Shown here in pieces: positions 43,049-51,938 of a stretch of 64,000 nucleotides of DNA. The position numbers and the translations under genes are program-made. The stretch's first letter is position 1. The number at the start of each line of letters is the position of its first letter. Origin of the DNA: Roseivirga sp. (GTDB lineage: Bacteria; Bacteroidota; Bacteroidia; Cytophagales; Cyclobacteriaceae). The notes beneath the pieces were generated by a model that did not search any database, was not told the origin of the DNA, and was given only the letters and a program-made list of their open reading frames with translations. Where the stretch lies: contig JAAWWF010000003.1 in the NCBI GenBank assembly GCA_021404565.1, forward strand, positions 186,001 to 250,000, given 5' to 3'.

Positions 43049-43702
43049 TTAGTTACCTCCCATCATCTCTGTCAACTCATCCATGGTCATCTGCTGATAG
43101 CCGTCAGGTACTTCAAAGTGCGATGCAGGCAGCTTCTTTTTGGTGATCTCGATAACGGTCATTTTAAGCTTCATACCCTGCTGGCTTGTTTGGTATTCAA
43201 GTGGAAAACCCTTTAGTGATTTGAAATCTTTGTGCTCTATTTCGAGCTTTTCGGTATAGAAGACCCTTTGAGTATCTCCAGTATCCGGGTTGGTAATAAG
43301 TGCCTCCTTACATTTGTAGCCCAATATAGTTTTACCACCATCGAGCTCTTCTATTTTCATTTCAGGATTTTCTTTTTCCGCGGCTTCTATTTCTTCCCTG
43401 GAGAGAAAAACATCCAGTTTCTGTCCCATCATATCCATAAGAATATGTGATTCCTTTTTTTTATTATCAACGATAACAATTTGGCTCCCTCCCATTACCT
43501 CTTGTTCCACTTTTACCAGGTCACGGCTGATGCTCATGCTGGTTGTTTGCGGAAGCATTGATTCCATTCCCTTTACTCCATCCGGTACCTCTATATATTC
43601 AATACTATACACGACTGTTCCTTCGAATGGCCTGTGAATCTCGCTGGTGCTGAATGGACCTGAAATAAAAATCAGGGAGAGGAGTAATGCAGAAAGCTTC
43701 AT
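43049..43702 (-). CDS. Secreted DUF4412-like protein
   Basis: A 217-residue exported protein. The start at 43702 gives a signal peptide (KLSALLLSLIFISGP); the frame is open to 43747. The mature protein is beta-rich: FEGTVVYSIEYIEVP near the start, SMSISRDLVKVEQEVMGGSQIVIVDNKKKESHILMDMMGQ in the middle, and GKTILGYKCKEALITNPDTGDTQRVFYTEKL towards the end. This matches the DUF4412/GLPGLI-like group, seemingly widespread in Bacteroidota and without a known role. Confidence 0.75.
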   Translation of the reverse strand: MKLSALLLSLIFISGPFSTSEIHRPFEGTVVYSIEYIEVPDGVKGMESMLPQTTSMSISRDLVKVEQEVMGGSQIVIVDNKKKESHILMDMMGQKLDVFLSREEIEAAEKENPEMKIEELDGGKTILGYKCKEALITNPDTGDTQRVFYTEKLEIEHKDFKSLKGFPLEYQTSQQGMKLKMTVIEITKKKLPASHFEVPDGYQQMTMDELTEMMGGN

Positions 43703-43806
43703 AAGATTGGTTGTTTTAGTCGATACAATAACGTTGGTATATGCCAATTATTCAAAAAAGGTCATCGCAGACAGTCTTTCCCGTCACGAACCTTCAATTC
43801 CATAAC

Positions 43807-44838
43807 CTACACCTGGGACCACTGAATATAGCCTTCAATGGTTACGCCCTGTTGTTGGAAAAAGGTAAGCGCGTCTTTGCCAATGTCGCCAGTGTCATGG
43901 TAATAGCTGGCTGAAACCAAACTTGGAACAATGGCTGGCTTTGCTCCTTTGTATAAATCCCAGGTTACGCCACCCGTTGTGGCATAGTCGTTCGCTGCTT
44001 CCTTGCCGGTAGTATAAAGCTGGGGCGACAGGTAATTGATATTGGTATCTGCGAAAAATGTGGTCATCAGCTCAGACCTGTCGCTAATGCCATAAGGAGC
44101 TGAATGGCTGATGGTAACTAACACCTCCAGCCCGGCATTTCTGGCCGTGGCAAAAGAGGTAGAAAAAGCCGCAGCGAGACCGCTGTCTCCTACCTCAACA
44201 TCGTAGGCCACGCCATCATAGCCGCTAAGCTTACCAGCCGTGATGGCAGTGTTAAGGCCGGTCAGAACTGTGGTAGAAAAGGCTCCATTGGAATTGCCTC
44301 CTCCAATACTTAAGAATTTTTTTCCGGCCAGCTGACCCAGTTTAGCAGCACTGTCTGCAAGAGCAGTGTCCACATTGGCCCAGCCGCTGAAGGCGGTGCC
44401 TATGTTAGCCCCTGGCAGCGGGTCGCCTGAGGAATAGGTCCAGAGCCAATAACCCATATAAGTAGCTGGTACTACCGGTGGAAGTGGGGCTATACTGACA
44501 GTTGAAGGAATGTTTAATACCTGTCCGACCCGAATGTAATTCGGGTCCATAGAAGGGTTGGCTGTTTCCAGGTCGGATAAGCTTAGTCCATGACATTTAT
44601 TCAACTCAGAAGCAATTTTGGAATAGCTGTCGCCCGATCGGATGGTATAGCGGAAACCTGTACCCGAAGCGGTAGCTGGTATGGTAATGACCTGACCAAC
44701 CTGAAGTCCGGATGCAGGAATGTCAGGGTTGGCAGTCTCAATTTTTGGGTATGATATACCTGCGGCACTGGCGATTCTGCTGGCGATGCCACTCAAAGTA
44801 TCTCCTGCTATAACAGTGTATTTCAGTACTATGCTCAT
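43807..44838 (-). CDS. LysM protein with a degenerate GH18-like domain, no signal peptide
   Basis: A 343-residue protein. Two LysM repeats occupy about residues 6-50 (YTVIAGDTLSGIASRIA ... NPDIPASGLQVGQVITIP) and 63-113 (YTIRSGDSYSKIASEL ... LRVGQVLNIP-like end). From about 128 on lies a TIM-barrel-like GH18 domain: YMGYWLWTYSSGDPLPG, KKFLSIGGGNSNGAF, YDGVAYDVEVGD, LEVLVTISHSAPYG, INYLSPQLYTTG and IEGYIQWSQV. The catalytic strand normally reads DGxDxDxE; here the second Asp is Ala (DGVAYDVE), while the third Asp and the Glu remain. The N-terminus starts directly with LysM, with no export signal. It may bind or modify chitin or peptidoglycan-like sugars by an unusual route, or be non-catalytic. 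Confidence 0.8.
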   Translation of the reverse strand: MSIVLKYTVIAGDTLSGIASRIASAAGISYPKIETANPDIPASGLQVGQVITIPATASGTGFRYTIRSGDSYSKIASELNKCHGLSLSDLETANPSMDPNYIRVGQVLNIPSTVSIAPLPPVVPATYMGYWLWTYSSGDPLPGANIGTAFSGWANVDTALADSAAKLGQLAGKKFLSIGGGNSNGAFSTTVLTGLNTAITAGKLSGYDGVAYDVEVGDSGLAAAFSTSFATARNAGLEVLVTISHSAPYGISDRSELMTTFFADTNINYLSPQLYTTGKEAANDYATTGGVTWDLYKGAKPAIVPSLVSASYYHDTGDIGKDALTFFQQQGVTIEGYIQWSQV

Positions 44839-44867
44839 CGTTTAAATCTTGGTTGATTTCAGTTTGA

Positions 44868-45464
44868 TTAAAAAAGCTCCATTTGCTCAGGTAAAAGCCT
44901 GAATGACTTTCTATGGAGTGGTGTAACGCCCAATTCTCTGATGGCATCTCTGTGCTTTTTGGTGGGATAGCCCGCATTGGATTCCCAGCCATAGCCTGGG
45001 TATTTCTGTGCTGCCGCTTCCATGATGGCATCACGGTGGGTTTTGGCCAGAATAGAGGCCGCAGCAATGGACATGTATTTGCCATCTCCCTTCACCACAC
45101 ATTGGTGGGGTAGGTCCTGGTATTTTTTAAAACGATTACCATCGATCAAGAGTAATTCCGGAGTAGTCTTCAGCTGATCGATAGCACGATGCATGGCCAG
45201 AAAAGAAGCATTAAGGATATTGATCTCATCGATTTCCTCATGACTTACTTCCGCAACGGCCCAGGCAATAGCGTCTCTTTTGATAATCTGCTCCAGCTGA
45301 TCCCTGTCTTTTTTCTTAAGCTTCTTGGAATCATTGAGTAGTTCATTTTGATAATCAGTGGGCATGATGGCGGCTGCGGCTACCACAGGTCCGGCCAGGG
45401 GACCTCGCCCGGCTTCGTCACAACCTGCCTCTATTTTTCCAGATCCGAAAGTGGCCAGTAGCAT
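44868..45464 (-). CDS. rnhB: Ribonuclease HII
   Basis: Cuts RNA in RNA-DNA hybrids, including single ribonucleotides in DNA. 198 residues from the ATG at 45464 ([27 protein letters not shown]), just upstream of the catalytic block CDEAGRG; the longer frame to 45545 would overlap the divergent NUDIX start. Further landmarks: [22 protein letters not shown] and [17 protein letters not shown] with the remaining acidic metal ligands. Confidence 0.95.
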   Translation of the reverse strand: MLLATFGSGKIEAGCDEAGRGPLAGPVVAAAAIMPTDYQNELLNDSKKLKKKDRDQLEQIIKRDAIAWAVAEVSHEEIDEINILNASFLAMHRAIDQLKTTPELLLIDGNRFKKYQDLPHQCVVKGDGKYMSIAAASILAKTHRDAIMEAAAQKYPGYGWESNAGYPTKKHRDAIRELGVTPLHRKSFRLLPEQMELF

Positions 45465-45523
45465 AGTAATGATAAACTTAGGATATAGCCGGAACAAATA
45501 AAACGAATCTCTATTTTTGAGCC

Positions 45524-46072
45524 ATGAATCCCGAAGAAAACCCATGGCAAACCCTGAAGGGAAAAATGATCTACGATAATCCCTGGATTCGTGTAGATGA
45601 ATATGATGTAATCAACCCTAAAGGAGGGAAAGGGATTTATGGGAAGGTTTCCTTTAAAGGACTGGCCATCGGTATTATTCCGGTGGATGAGGCCGGGAAC
45701 ACCTGGCTTGTCGGGCAGTACCGATATACGCTGAGCGAGTATAGTTGGGAGATTCCGATGGGAGGTGTTCCTTTTGACGAGGATGTTGAGCAGGGAGCAC
45801 TCAGAGAGTTGAGAGAAGAAACCGGATTGATGGCAAGCAGCCTGGAATATCTGAGTAAAATTCACACTTCAAATTCGGTGACGGATGAGGTAGGCCATAT
45901 TTATGTGGCCAAAGGGCTTACAGTGGGTAAAACTGACTTTGATGAGACGGAAGACCTGTCGGTGCGCAAGTTATCTTTCAAAACCGCCCTGAAAATGGTG
46001 ATGGATGGGGAAATTACTGATAGCCTGAGTGTAGCAGGTATTCTTAAATATGCACGTGTATTGGGGATATGA
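45524..46072 (+). CDS. NUDIX hydrolase
   Basis: A 182-residue NUDIX hydrolase. The Nudix box is [24 protein letters not shown] near residues 86-110 (the REETGL end is intact). The N-terminal part ([22 protein letters not shown] ... [25 protein letters not shown]) resembles ADP-ribose or ADP-sugar pyrophosphatases. Divergent from rnhB and overlapping the MATE gene start by 4 bp. Confidence 0.93.
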   Translation: MNPEENPWQTLKGKMIYDNPWIRVDEYDVINPKGGKGIYGKVSFKGLAIGIIPVDEAGNTWLVGQYRYTLSEYSWEIPMGGVPFDEDVEQGALRELREETGLMASSLEYLSKIHTSNSVTDEVGHIYVAKGLTVGKTDFDETEDLSVRKLSFKTALKMVMDGEITDSLSVAGILKYARVLGI

Positions 46073-47451
46073 CAGAGCTACTTAGCTATAAGGATAACTT
46101 TTCTAAAACGCTGAAGATTGCCTATCCGGTGATGTTGAGCCAGATCGGCCATATCCTGGTAGGAATCATTGATAGTCTGATGGTAGGGCAGCTGGGACCG
46201 GAACCTCTTGCAGCTTCTTCCTTTGCCAACAGCGTGTTCAGTGTTTTCCTGATGTTTGGTATCGGGCTCTCTTTTGGTATCACACCGCTGGTAGCCCAGG
46301 CCGATGGCAAGGAGGATGAGGGAACCATAACACGGATATTAAGGCAGGGGATCATTCTCTGTGTCGTGGCAGGTTTTATACTGTTTCTGGGCCTGTGGCT
46401 GGTTTATTATGCCCTGCCATACCTGGGGCAAACAGAACAGGTGGTCAGTCTTGGTGAACCCTATTATCTGATCATAGCCGGTTCTATTATCCCCTTTATG
46501 ATCTTTCAGAATTTCAAGCAGTTTGCTGAAGGACTTTCGGTCACTAAGCAAATGATGTTCATTACCATAGGAGCCAACCTGATCAATGTGGCATTTAACT
46601 ACCTGCTGATCTTCGGTCATATGGGTTTTCCTGCGCTGGGGCTTAATGGTGCGGGGTGGGCCACGTTGATTTCGCGTATTTTCATGATGGTTGCTGCTTG
46701 CTGGTTTGTATTCAGAGGCAGACCCTTTATCAGGTTCAGGGAGGGCTTTAAGTTATTGAAGGCAAAGGCTGGTTATTTCAGACCCATGTTACAGATTGGA
46801 ATCCCGGCAGGTACGCAGTTCCTATTCGAAGTAGGAGCTTTCAGTATGGCAGCCGTAATGATGGGCTGGCTCGGAGATAAAGAGCTGGCAGCTCACCAGA
46901 TAGCGATCGGACTGGTAGCCCTGAGTTATATGGCTGCAACGGGAATCTCTGCCGCCTCCACTGTGAGAATAGGCAACCTTATTGGCCGATCAGATGGAAA
47001 AAACCTTTTTCGTACAGGGAATGCCAATTTTGCACTTTCTCTTTTTGTGATGTCTACCTGCGCTGTGATTTTCGTCCTGGTCCATGATATCGTACCTGGT
47101 TTTTATATAGATGACGAAGAGGTGATTCGTATTGCCGCTTCTCTCATTGTCATAGCAGGTTTCTTTCAACTTTCTGATGGGGTACAGGTCGTAGGGCTTG
47201 GCAATCTCAGGGGTATGTCTGATGTAAAGGTGCCGACAGTCATTACATTAGTGGCCTATTGGGGGCTGGCGATGCCTGTGAGCTATGTATTTGGTTTTGT
47301 GCTTGATTTTGGCCCTGAAGGTATCTGGTATGGTTTGCTTACCGGGCTGACCACCGCGGCCATATTGCTTTATTTCAGGTTCAGGCGACTTTCAAAAAAG
47401 AAGGCTGCCGATTTTCAAAAAAATGAGGTTGAAAGCAACCCTTCTGCTTGA
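46069..47451 (+). CDS. MATE-family efflux transporter
   Basis: A 460-residue integral membrane transporter with twelve hydrophobic segments in two MatE repeats. The first repeat includes LKIAYPVMLSQIGHILVGIIDSLMVGQLGPEPLAASS near residue 15; the second includes LQIGIPAGTQFLFEVGAFSMAAVMMGWLGDKELAAHQIAIGL near 240. Such proteins export cationic drugs or dyes against Na+ or H+. Its start overlaps the NUDIX stop by 4 bp. Confidence 0.93.
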   Translation: MTELLSYKDNFSKTLKIAYPVMLSQIGHILVGIIDSLMVGQLGPEPLAASSFANSVFSVFLMFGIGLSFGITPLVAQADGKEDEGTITRILRQGIILCVVAGFILFLGLWLVYYALPYLGQTEQVVSLGEPYYLIIAGSIIPFMIFQNFKQFAEGLSVTKQMMFITIGANLINVAFNYLLIFGHMGFPALGLNGAGWATLISRIFMMVAACWFVFRGRPFIRFREGFKLLKAKAGYFRPMLQIGIPAGTQFLFEVGAFSMAAVMMGWLGDKELAAHQIAIGLVALSYMAATGISAASTVRIGNLIGRSDGKNLFRTGNANFALSLFVMSTCAVIFVLVHDIVPGFYIDDEEVIRIAASLIVIAGFFQLSDGVQVVGLGNLRGMSDVKVPTVITLVAYWGLAMPVSYVFGFVLDFGPEGIWYGLLTGLTTAAILLYFRFRRLSKKKAADFQKNEVESNPSA

Positions 47452-47498
47452 ACTGAGTCTTTAATACAAAACATTTAGATCATACTCAAACTACCGTT

Positions 47499-48194
47499 AT
47501 GAGGACATTATTGACAATACTTTTTATAGCCTCTTTTAGCCTTACTACGCTGGCTCAGAATAAGGAGACACGTGATGTACGTGATTTTGACGAAGTGGCG
47601 ATGAGGGTGGCCGGCAAAGTGCTGATTACTCAGGGAAATAAAAACGAGGTTATCCTGGAAGGAGATCCTGATTTGCTTGAGGAGATTGAGACTGAAGTAA
47701 GAGGTGGCAGACTGAATATCAAAAACAAAAGAGAACGCTGGTGGAGAAGTAACAATCGAAGAAACAGATTGACGGTGTACATCACTGTTAAAAAACTGAG
47801 AGGAGCCTATGTAAGCGGATCGGGAGATATTATCAGTCAAAACACCTTGAAGACGGATGACTTTACAGCTTCTATTGCAGGTTCGGGTGATATAGAGATT
47901 GATATTGAGGCAGAATATGTACAGTCGAAGATTTCCGGATCAGGCAACATTGAGCTTCAGGGAAAATCCGACAGGGCAAAGCTTTCCATTAGTGGTTCAG
48001 GTAAGTACCTGGCAGAAAAACTGACCGTAGGTGACTATCAGATCAGTATGAGTGGCTCGGGCCGCGGATCGATTAATGTCGATGGCGACCTTGACGTGAG
48101 AATCTCAGGAAGCGGCAAAATCTATTATATGGGAAGGCCTACCAGTGTCAACTCAAGCGTATCGGGCAGCGGCTCGGTAAGAAAAATCAACTAG
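47499..48194 (+). CDS. Secreted head-GIN domain protein (putative auto-transporter adhesin)
   Basis: A 231-residue exported protein with signal peptide RTLLTILFIASFSLTTLAQ. The mature part is a DUF2807 beta-helix with regularly repeated SGSGDI/SGSGNI-type turns (GAYVSGSGDIISQN, TASIAGSGDIEIDI, SKISGSGNIELQG, SISGSGKYLAEK, ISGSGKIYYMG, SSVSGSGSVRKIN). The family was named for its position before GIN domains; its role is not established. Confidence 0.88.
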   Translation: MRTLLTILFIASFSLTTLAQNKETRDVRDFDEVAMRVAGKVLITQGNKNEVILEGDPDLLEEIETEVRGGRLNIKNKRERWWRSNNRRNRLTVYITVKKLRGAYVSGSGDIISQNTLKTDDFTASIAGSGDIEIDIEAEYVQSKISGSGNIELQGKSDRAKLSISGSGKYLAEKLTVGDYQISMSGSGRGSINVDGDLDVRISGSGKIYYMGRPTSVNSSVSGSGSVRKIN

Positions 48195-48218
48195 AGACAA
48201 CCAACTCAAAATAAAACA

Positions 48219-48905
48219 TCAAGATCCGGCTTCCAGTCGGATTTTTTTTATGAAGACAATCAAACCCTGGATAATCAAAAACTGAGCTACCAAATAGGTG
48301 CTCATGACCAGTAGGTCTGCCTGGGGTAGCGGTTCCATGAATTTGTTAATCGCCAGTAAACTATCGCTGGTAAGAAAGAAAAGAGCTCCACTCATTACCA
48401 GCCAAAAACTGGTCGTGCCTGTTCGTTTCCATCGCTTGCGTGCAGTCATCGACATAATGCAAATAATTACAGTATAGCCAAGAGCCGGGAAATACATGTC
48501 TCCAAGGTCTTTCTTTACAATGCTGAAAATGATCAGCCCGAAGAGGAAAAAGGGTATGTCTTGCCACTGCAACCTGAAACCCTTACCGGCTTCGTCAACC
48601 GCATTCATATTGATGATGATATAAACGAGGTGAGCGAGTAAAAAGGTGGCCAGGCCAATTGTGAAAAACAGACTGCTGTAATCGCTGAACATCAGCAACG
48701 TGTCTCCTAAAAAAGAAAAGAACAGAGCTGCCATCACAAAGCGATTCAGCGGTGTGTTGGGTACACTCTGATAGAAATAAAAGGCCAGCGCTGGCATGAG
48801 CAATGGCTTTGTAAACATCTGAATGTCACTCTGTCCTGAGGCACAGGCGATCAGGTTGAGCAAACCAATGAAAAGGTAGGGTAACAGGTGTTTTGGTGCA
48901 CGCAT
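48219..48905 (-). CDS. YhhN-family lysoplasmalogenase-like membrane protein
   Basis: A 228-residue protein with about eight membrane helices and the family pattern: PLLMPALAFYFYQSV near residue 33, FFSFLGDTLLMFSDYSSLFFTIGLATFLLAHLVYI in the middle, and SGALFFLTSDSLLAINKF near 170. The paired acidic residues in LGDTLLM and TSDSLLA belong to the active site of the eukaryotic homologue, which hydrolyses the vinyl-ether bond of lysoplasmalogens. The 3' end overlaps the terminator of the convergent head-GIN gene. Confidence 0.88.
   Translation of the reverse strand: MRAPKHLLPYLFIGLLNLIACASGQSDIQMFTKPLLMPALAFYFYQSVPNTPLNRFVMAALFFSFLGDTLLMFSDYSSLFFTIGLATFLLAHLVYIIINMNAVDEAGKGFRLQWQDIPFFLFGLIIFSIVKKDLGDMYFPALGYTVIICIMSMTARKRWKRTGTTSFWLVMSGALFFLTSDSLLAINKFMEPLPQADLLVMSTYLVAQFLIIQGLIVFIKKIRLEAGS
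48224..48249 (+). terminator. Terminator after the head-GIN gene
   Basis: ATCCG (48224-48228) and CGGAT (48238-48242) make a short stem followed by eight T. It lies inside the 3' end of the convergent lysoplasmalogenase-like gene. Confidence 0.6.
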
Positions 48906-49025
48906 AATAAATAGTGATTAAGCAAGGAGTTGCCTCCTTTGCCTTTGTTTCCTGAGGAGCGTCCTGGGGAATCAAAGGGTAATACTCGCGTTAGCCGAAG
49001 CCGTCACGAAGGCAGATTTAAAAAA

Positions 49026-50213
49026 TCAGGCCGGCTCTTTTATCAAACCGCGCATCCAATTTAACCCAAAATTTAGAAATAGAAATGCCGTGGCCGCCAG
49101 CACTGCATTTACAATGAAGACATATTTTATATTTTGTATCTCGTTGCTGTAGATATAGCCTGCTGTAAAAGCACCTAAACCAATACCTATTTCCAGCGCA
49201 ATGTACATGGTGGCGAGTCCCTTTCCCCGGGCATGATCCAGACTAAGATCAATGGTCCAGGCATAAATGGTAGGAGTATTCATACCCACTGCCAGTCCAA
49301 ACACAATGGAGCTGGCAATGAACATTTCCTGGGTCTGGGTGAAGGCAACCATGAGGTCAGCCATGATTATGGCAATGGCCGCATATTTGAGTACGATGAC
49401 TCTTCCGTACTTATCAGAAGTTTTACCGGCTAAGATTCTGGCGGCAAGTGATGCCAAAACAAAGATGGTAAAGAAAATACCTTTATCGCCTTGGTCATAA
49501 CCTACCTCAATGGCAAGATCGGGCATAACGGTAAGAGCGGCCCCAAAGGAAAAAGAGGTGAGTAGAAAGAGGAGGGAAGGGTTGAATACCCGGGGTTCCA
49601 GTATTTCGTTCCGACTTACCTTCAGCAGGGCAGGCCTGAATCTTTCCTTGTCTTTCAGAGTTTCTTTCATACCAATCAGTATTAGTACTGAAAGCAAGGC
49701 CACCACTGATGAGGTATAGAACATAATATCGATACCAAAGGCTTCGGTAATTTTAGGACCAAGACCAGGGCCTGCTGCCATACCAAGACTGCCGAAAAAT
49801 CCGGCATAGCCCATGGCCTCACCTCGTCTGTGTGCTGGAATAATGTCTGCTATATAAGCTGCTGTGCCGGTAGGTTTAAAGCCTGTGGAAAAGCCATGAA
49901 AAAAACGGAGTAGCAAAAGAGCCCAGACAGAACCCAACACAGGATAAATAAAGCCCATTACAAAACAAACCCCGGCACCAATAATCATGACCGGAACACG
50001 CCCGATGGTATCAGAGAGCTTGCCACTGAAAGGGCGGGAGAGACCTGCGGTAATGGTGAAGAGCGAAATGATATAACCCTTGTATTCGCCTCCTCCCATA
50101 GAGTCGAGGTAATCGTACAAATCGGGTACGATCATGTTAAAGCTGCTGAAGAATAGGAATGAGCTCAGGCAGAGTAAACCGAATTGAAGGGTGTATATTT
50201 TTTGTTTCGCCAT
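49026..50213 (-). CDS. Major facilitator superfamily transporter
   Basis: A 395-residue MFS transporter with twelve membrane helices. The start is at 50213 (MAKQKIYTLQFGLLCLSSF); the frame to 50255 would run through the prfB terminator. Typical MFS loops: GLSRPFSGKLSDTIGRVPVMI near residue 60 and RILAGKTSDKYGRVIVLKY near 270 (both GxxSDxxGR-type). The substrate is unknown; the layout is closest to sugar/drug exporters of the DHA1-like group. Confidence 0.9.
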   Translation of the reverse strand: MAKQKIYTLQFGLLCLSSFLFFSSFNMIVPDLYDYLDSMGGGEYKGYIISLFTITAGLSRPFSGKLSDTIGRVPVMIIGAGVCFVMGFIYPVLGSVWALLLLRFFHGFSTGFKPTGTAAYIADIIPAHRRGEAMGYAGFFGSLGMAAGPGLGPKITEAFGIDIMFYTSSVVALLSVLILIGMKETLKDKERFRPALLKVSRNEILEPRVFNPSLLFLLTSFSFGAALTVMPDLAIEVGYDQGDKGIFFTIFVLASLAARILAGKTSDKYGRVIVLKYAAIAIIMADLMVAFTQTQEMFIASSIVFGLAVGMNTPTIYAWTIDLSLDHARGKGLATMYIALEIGIGLGAFTAGYIYSNEIQNIKYVFIVNAVLAATAFLFLNFGLNWMRGLIKEPA

Positions 50214-50225
50214 ATAGTCCTTAAT

Positions 50226-50250
50226 AAAAAAATGGGGCGCTGGGCCCCAT
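50226..50250 (-). terminator. Terminator of prfB
   Basis: ATGGGGC (50232-50238) and GCCCCAT (50244-50250) close a 5-base loop; seven T follow on the minus strand, starting 7 bp after the prfB stop. Confidence 0.85.
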
Positions 50251-50256
50251 CTCAAT

Positions 50257-51334
50257 TTATTGCTGCATTAAGTATGCCTTTATAAAATCGTCAAGGTCTC
50301 CGTCCAACACATTCTGGACATCGGTCCGTTCCACACTTGTACGATTATCTTTAATCAACTTGTAGGGGTGGAGCACATAGTTCCTGATTTGGGAGCCAAA
50401 ATCGACTCTCATCTTATCTCCTTCAACTTTATCCCGTTCAGCATTTCTTCTATCTACCTCCATCTGATACAATCGTGACTTCAGCATGGCCATGGCTTTT
50501 TCCTTATTACCCAGCTGTGATCGCGATTCTGTGTTTTCAATGGTAATGCCTGTAGGGGCGTGCTTAATCCTGACCCCGGTCTCTACCTTGTTTACATTCT
50601 GACCACCTGCACCGCCCGAACGGAAAGTGTCCCAGCTAATATCTGCCGGATTGATGTGGACATCGATGGTATCGTCAACTACCGGGTAGGCAAATACTGA
50701 AGCAAAAGAGGTGTGTCTTCTTCCACCTGAATCGAAAGGCGAAATACGAACGAGTCGGTGTACTCCCGTTTCGGACTTAAGCTGACCATAGGCAAAGTCT
50801 CCTTCAAACTCTATAGTGGCCGATTTTATGCCGGCTACTTCACCAGGCTGGTAGTTAACCTGCTTTACTTTGAAGCCCTTACTTTCTCCCCACATCACAT
50901 ACATGCGGTAGAGAATTTCGGCCCAGTCGTTGCTTTCGGTACCACCGGCTCCCGGATTGATCTCGATCATGGCATTCAGCTGGTCTTCTTCACCGCTGAG
51001 CATTTTCTTGAACTCAACCTCCTCGAGTATGGTAAGTGCTTTTTGAAATTCAGTTTCTACTTCCTCATCATCCACTTCTCCCATTTCGCGAAACTCTTGC
51101 AGGGTTTCCACATCTTCCAGGGCTGTGTTGACCTTTTCAAAACTGTCTGTCCAGACTTTTTTAGTCCTGATGGCTTTCAGGAATTTTTCTGCTTCTTTGG
51201 GATCGTTCCAGAAGTCAGGTTGGACGGTAACCGCCTCTTCTTCCTCTACTTCTCTTTTCTTAATATCGTAGTCAAAGGTACCCCCTCAAGGCAGAAACGC
51301 GCGCCTTTAAATCTTTCAGTTGGTCTGAAGTCAT
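50257..51334 (-). CDS. prfB: Peptide chain release factor 2 with programmed +1 frameshift
   Basis: Recognises UAA and UGA stop codons and releases the finished peptide. Frame 1 starts at the ATG at 51334 and runs 20 codons (MTSDQLKDLKARVSALRGYL) to an in-frame TGA at 51272-51274. Skipping one base there continues in the next frame as DYDIKKREVEEEE... to the stop at 50257. The expected product is about 358 residues, near the usual 365. The GGQ loop is in RSGGAGGQNVNKVETG and the SPF-type codon-recognition loop in RISPFDSGGRRHTSF. Automatic gene callers that ignore the shift would start the gene internally at 51111. Confidence 0.96.
51272..51286 (-). promoter_or_regulatory. Programmed frameshift site of prfB
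   Basis: On the minus strand: AGGGGG TAC CTT TGA C. This is the classical arrangement of an internal Shine-Dalgarno-like sequence, slippery CTT and in-frame UGA used for autoregulation of release factor 2: low RF2 favours the shift. Confidence 0.95.
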
Positions 51335-51396
51335 AGTTCAAATTTTTGAAGCAGCAAAGGTGGCGAAAGGGGATGGGATTTTCAAACTTTCGCAGG

Positions 51397-51900
51397 CTAT
51401 AAGCCCACGATATAAGCTTCAAATTTCGGGTTGTGCAGCTTGATGAATTTTCTACGCATAATGCGCAATGCATAGCCGGTGGTAACCAACACAGCGGAGG
51501 TGGTGGTGACACCTCTGTCTAAGGAAAACTCATTCCTGTCAATGACACTATGGTTGAAGATATCCAGTGCCAGGAGGCCAATACCGATGGTGGGCAGGGC
51601 CGTTTCGCCTGCATTCCAGATTGCTGGTCTGTTGCTTGCGGCATTGCGAACATCTACCTCATACAACTGATCTATAAGGATGATATTATTCTCGAGAATG
51701 ATGGTGCTATCGGCAAAGTCAGTGATCCTGTCAGTAAAGAACCGGTCGTAGCCTTCCATTTTATAGGTGATCTTATTCCCCTTGAAATACTGGTATTTCC
51801 TGGTAGAACCCTTTTTTCGGAGCGTCAGATATACCTGGGCATCGGCAGATGCCATGATCATTGAAAACGCTGCCAGCAGGAAGATAAGTCTGACCTTCAT
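51397..51900 (-). CDS. Secreted protein of unknown function
   Basis: A 167-residue exported protein with signal peptide KVRLIFLLAAFSMIMASADAQ. The mature part begins with a basic beta-like region (VYLTLRKKGSTRKYQYFKGNKITYKMEGYDRFFTDRITDF), followed by a central strand-rich part (DSTIILENNIILIDQLYEVDV) and a hydrophobic stretch (LPTIGIGLLALDIF). It ends RRKFIKLHNPKFEAYIVGL. It resembles small proteins conserved across Bacteroidota without a known role. Confidence 0.7.
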   Translation of the reverse strand: MKVRLIFLLAAFSMIMASADAQVYLTLRKKGSTRKYQYFKGNKITYKMEGYDRFFTDRITDFADSTIILENNIILIDQLYEVDVRNAASNRPAIWNAGETALPTIGIGLLALDIFNHSVIDRNEFSLDRGVTTTSAVLVTTGYALRIMRRKFIKLHNPKFEAYIVGL

Positions 51901-51938
51901 ATGCCCTGCAAGAACGTAAAAAAGATTGTTAAGTTTGG

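Noticed and set aside
45512-45519. TATTTTTG matching the -7 consensus before the NUDIX gene
   Set aside because: It ends only 4 bp from the start codon, which would make the transcript leaderless, and no -33 element is seen. Not enough to call it.
51246-51512. 88-codon minus-strand frame upstream of prfB
   Set aside because: Its 3' part shares bases with the first prfB segment in another frame; the real gene uses the ATG at 51334 with the frameshift.
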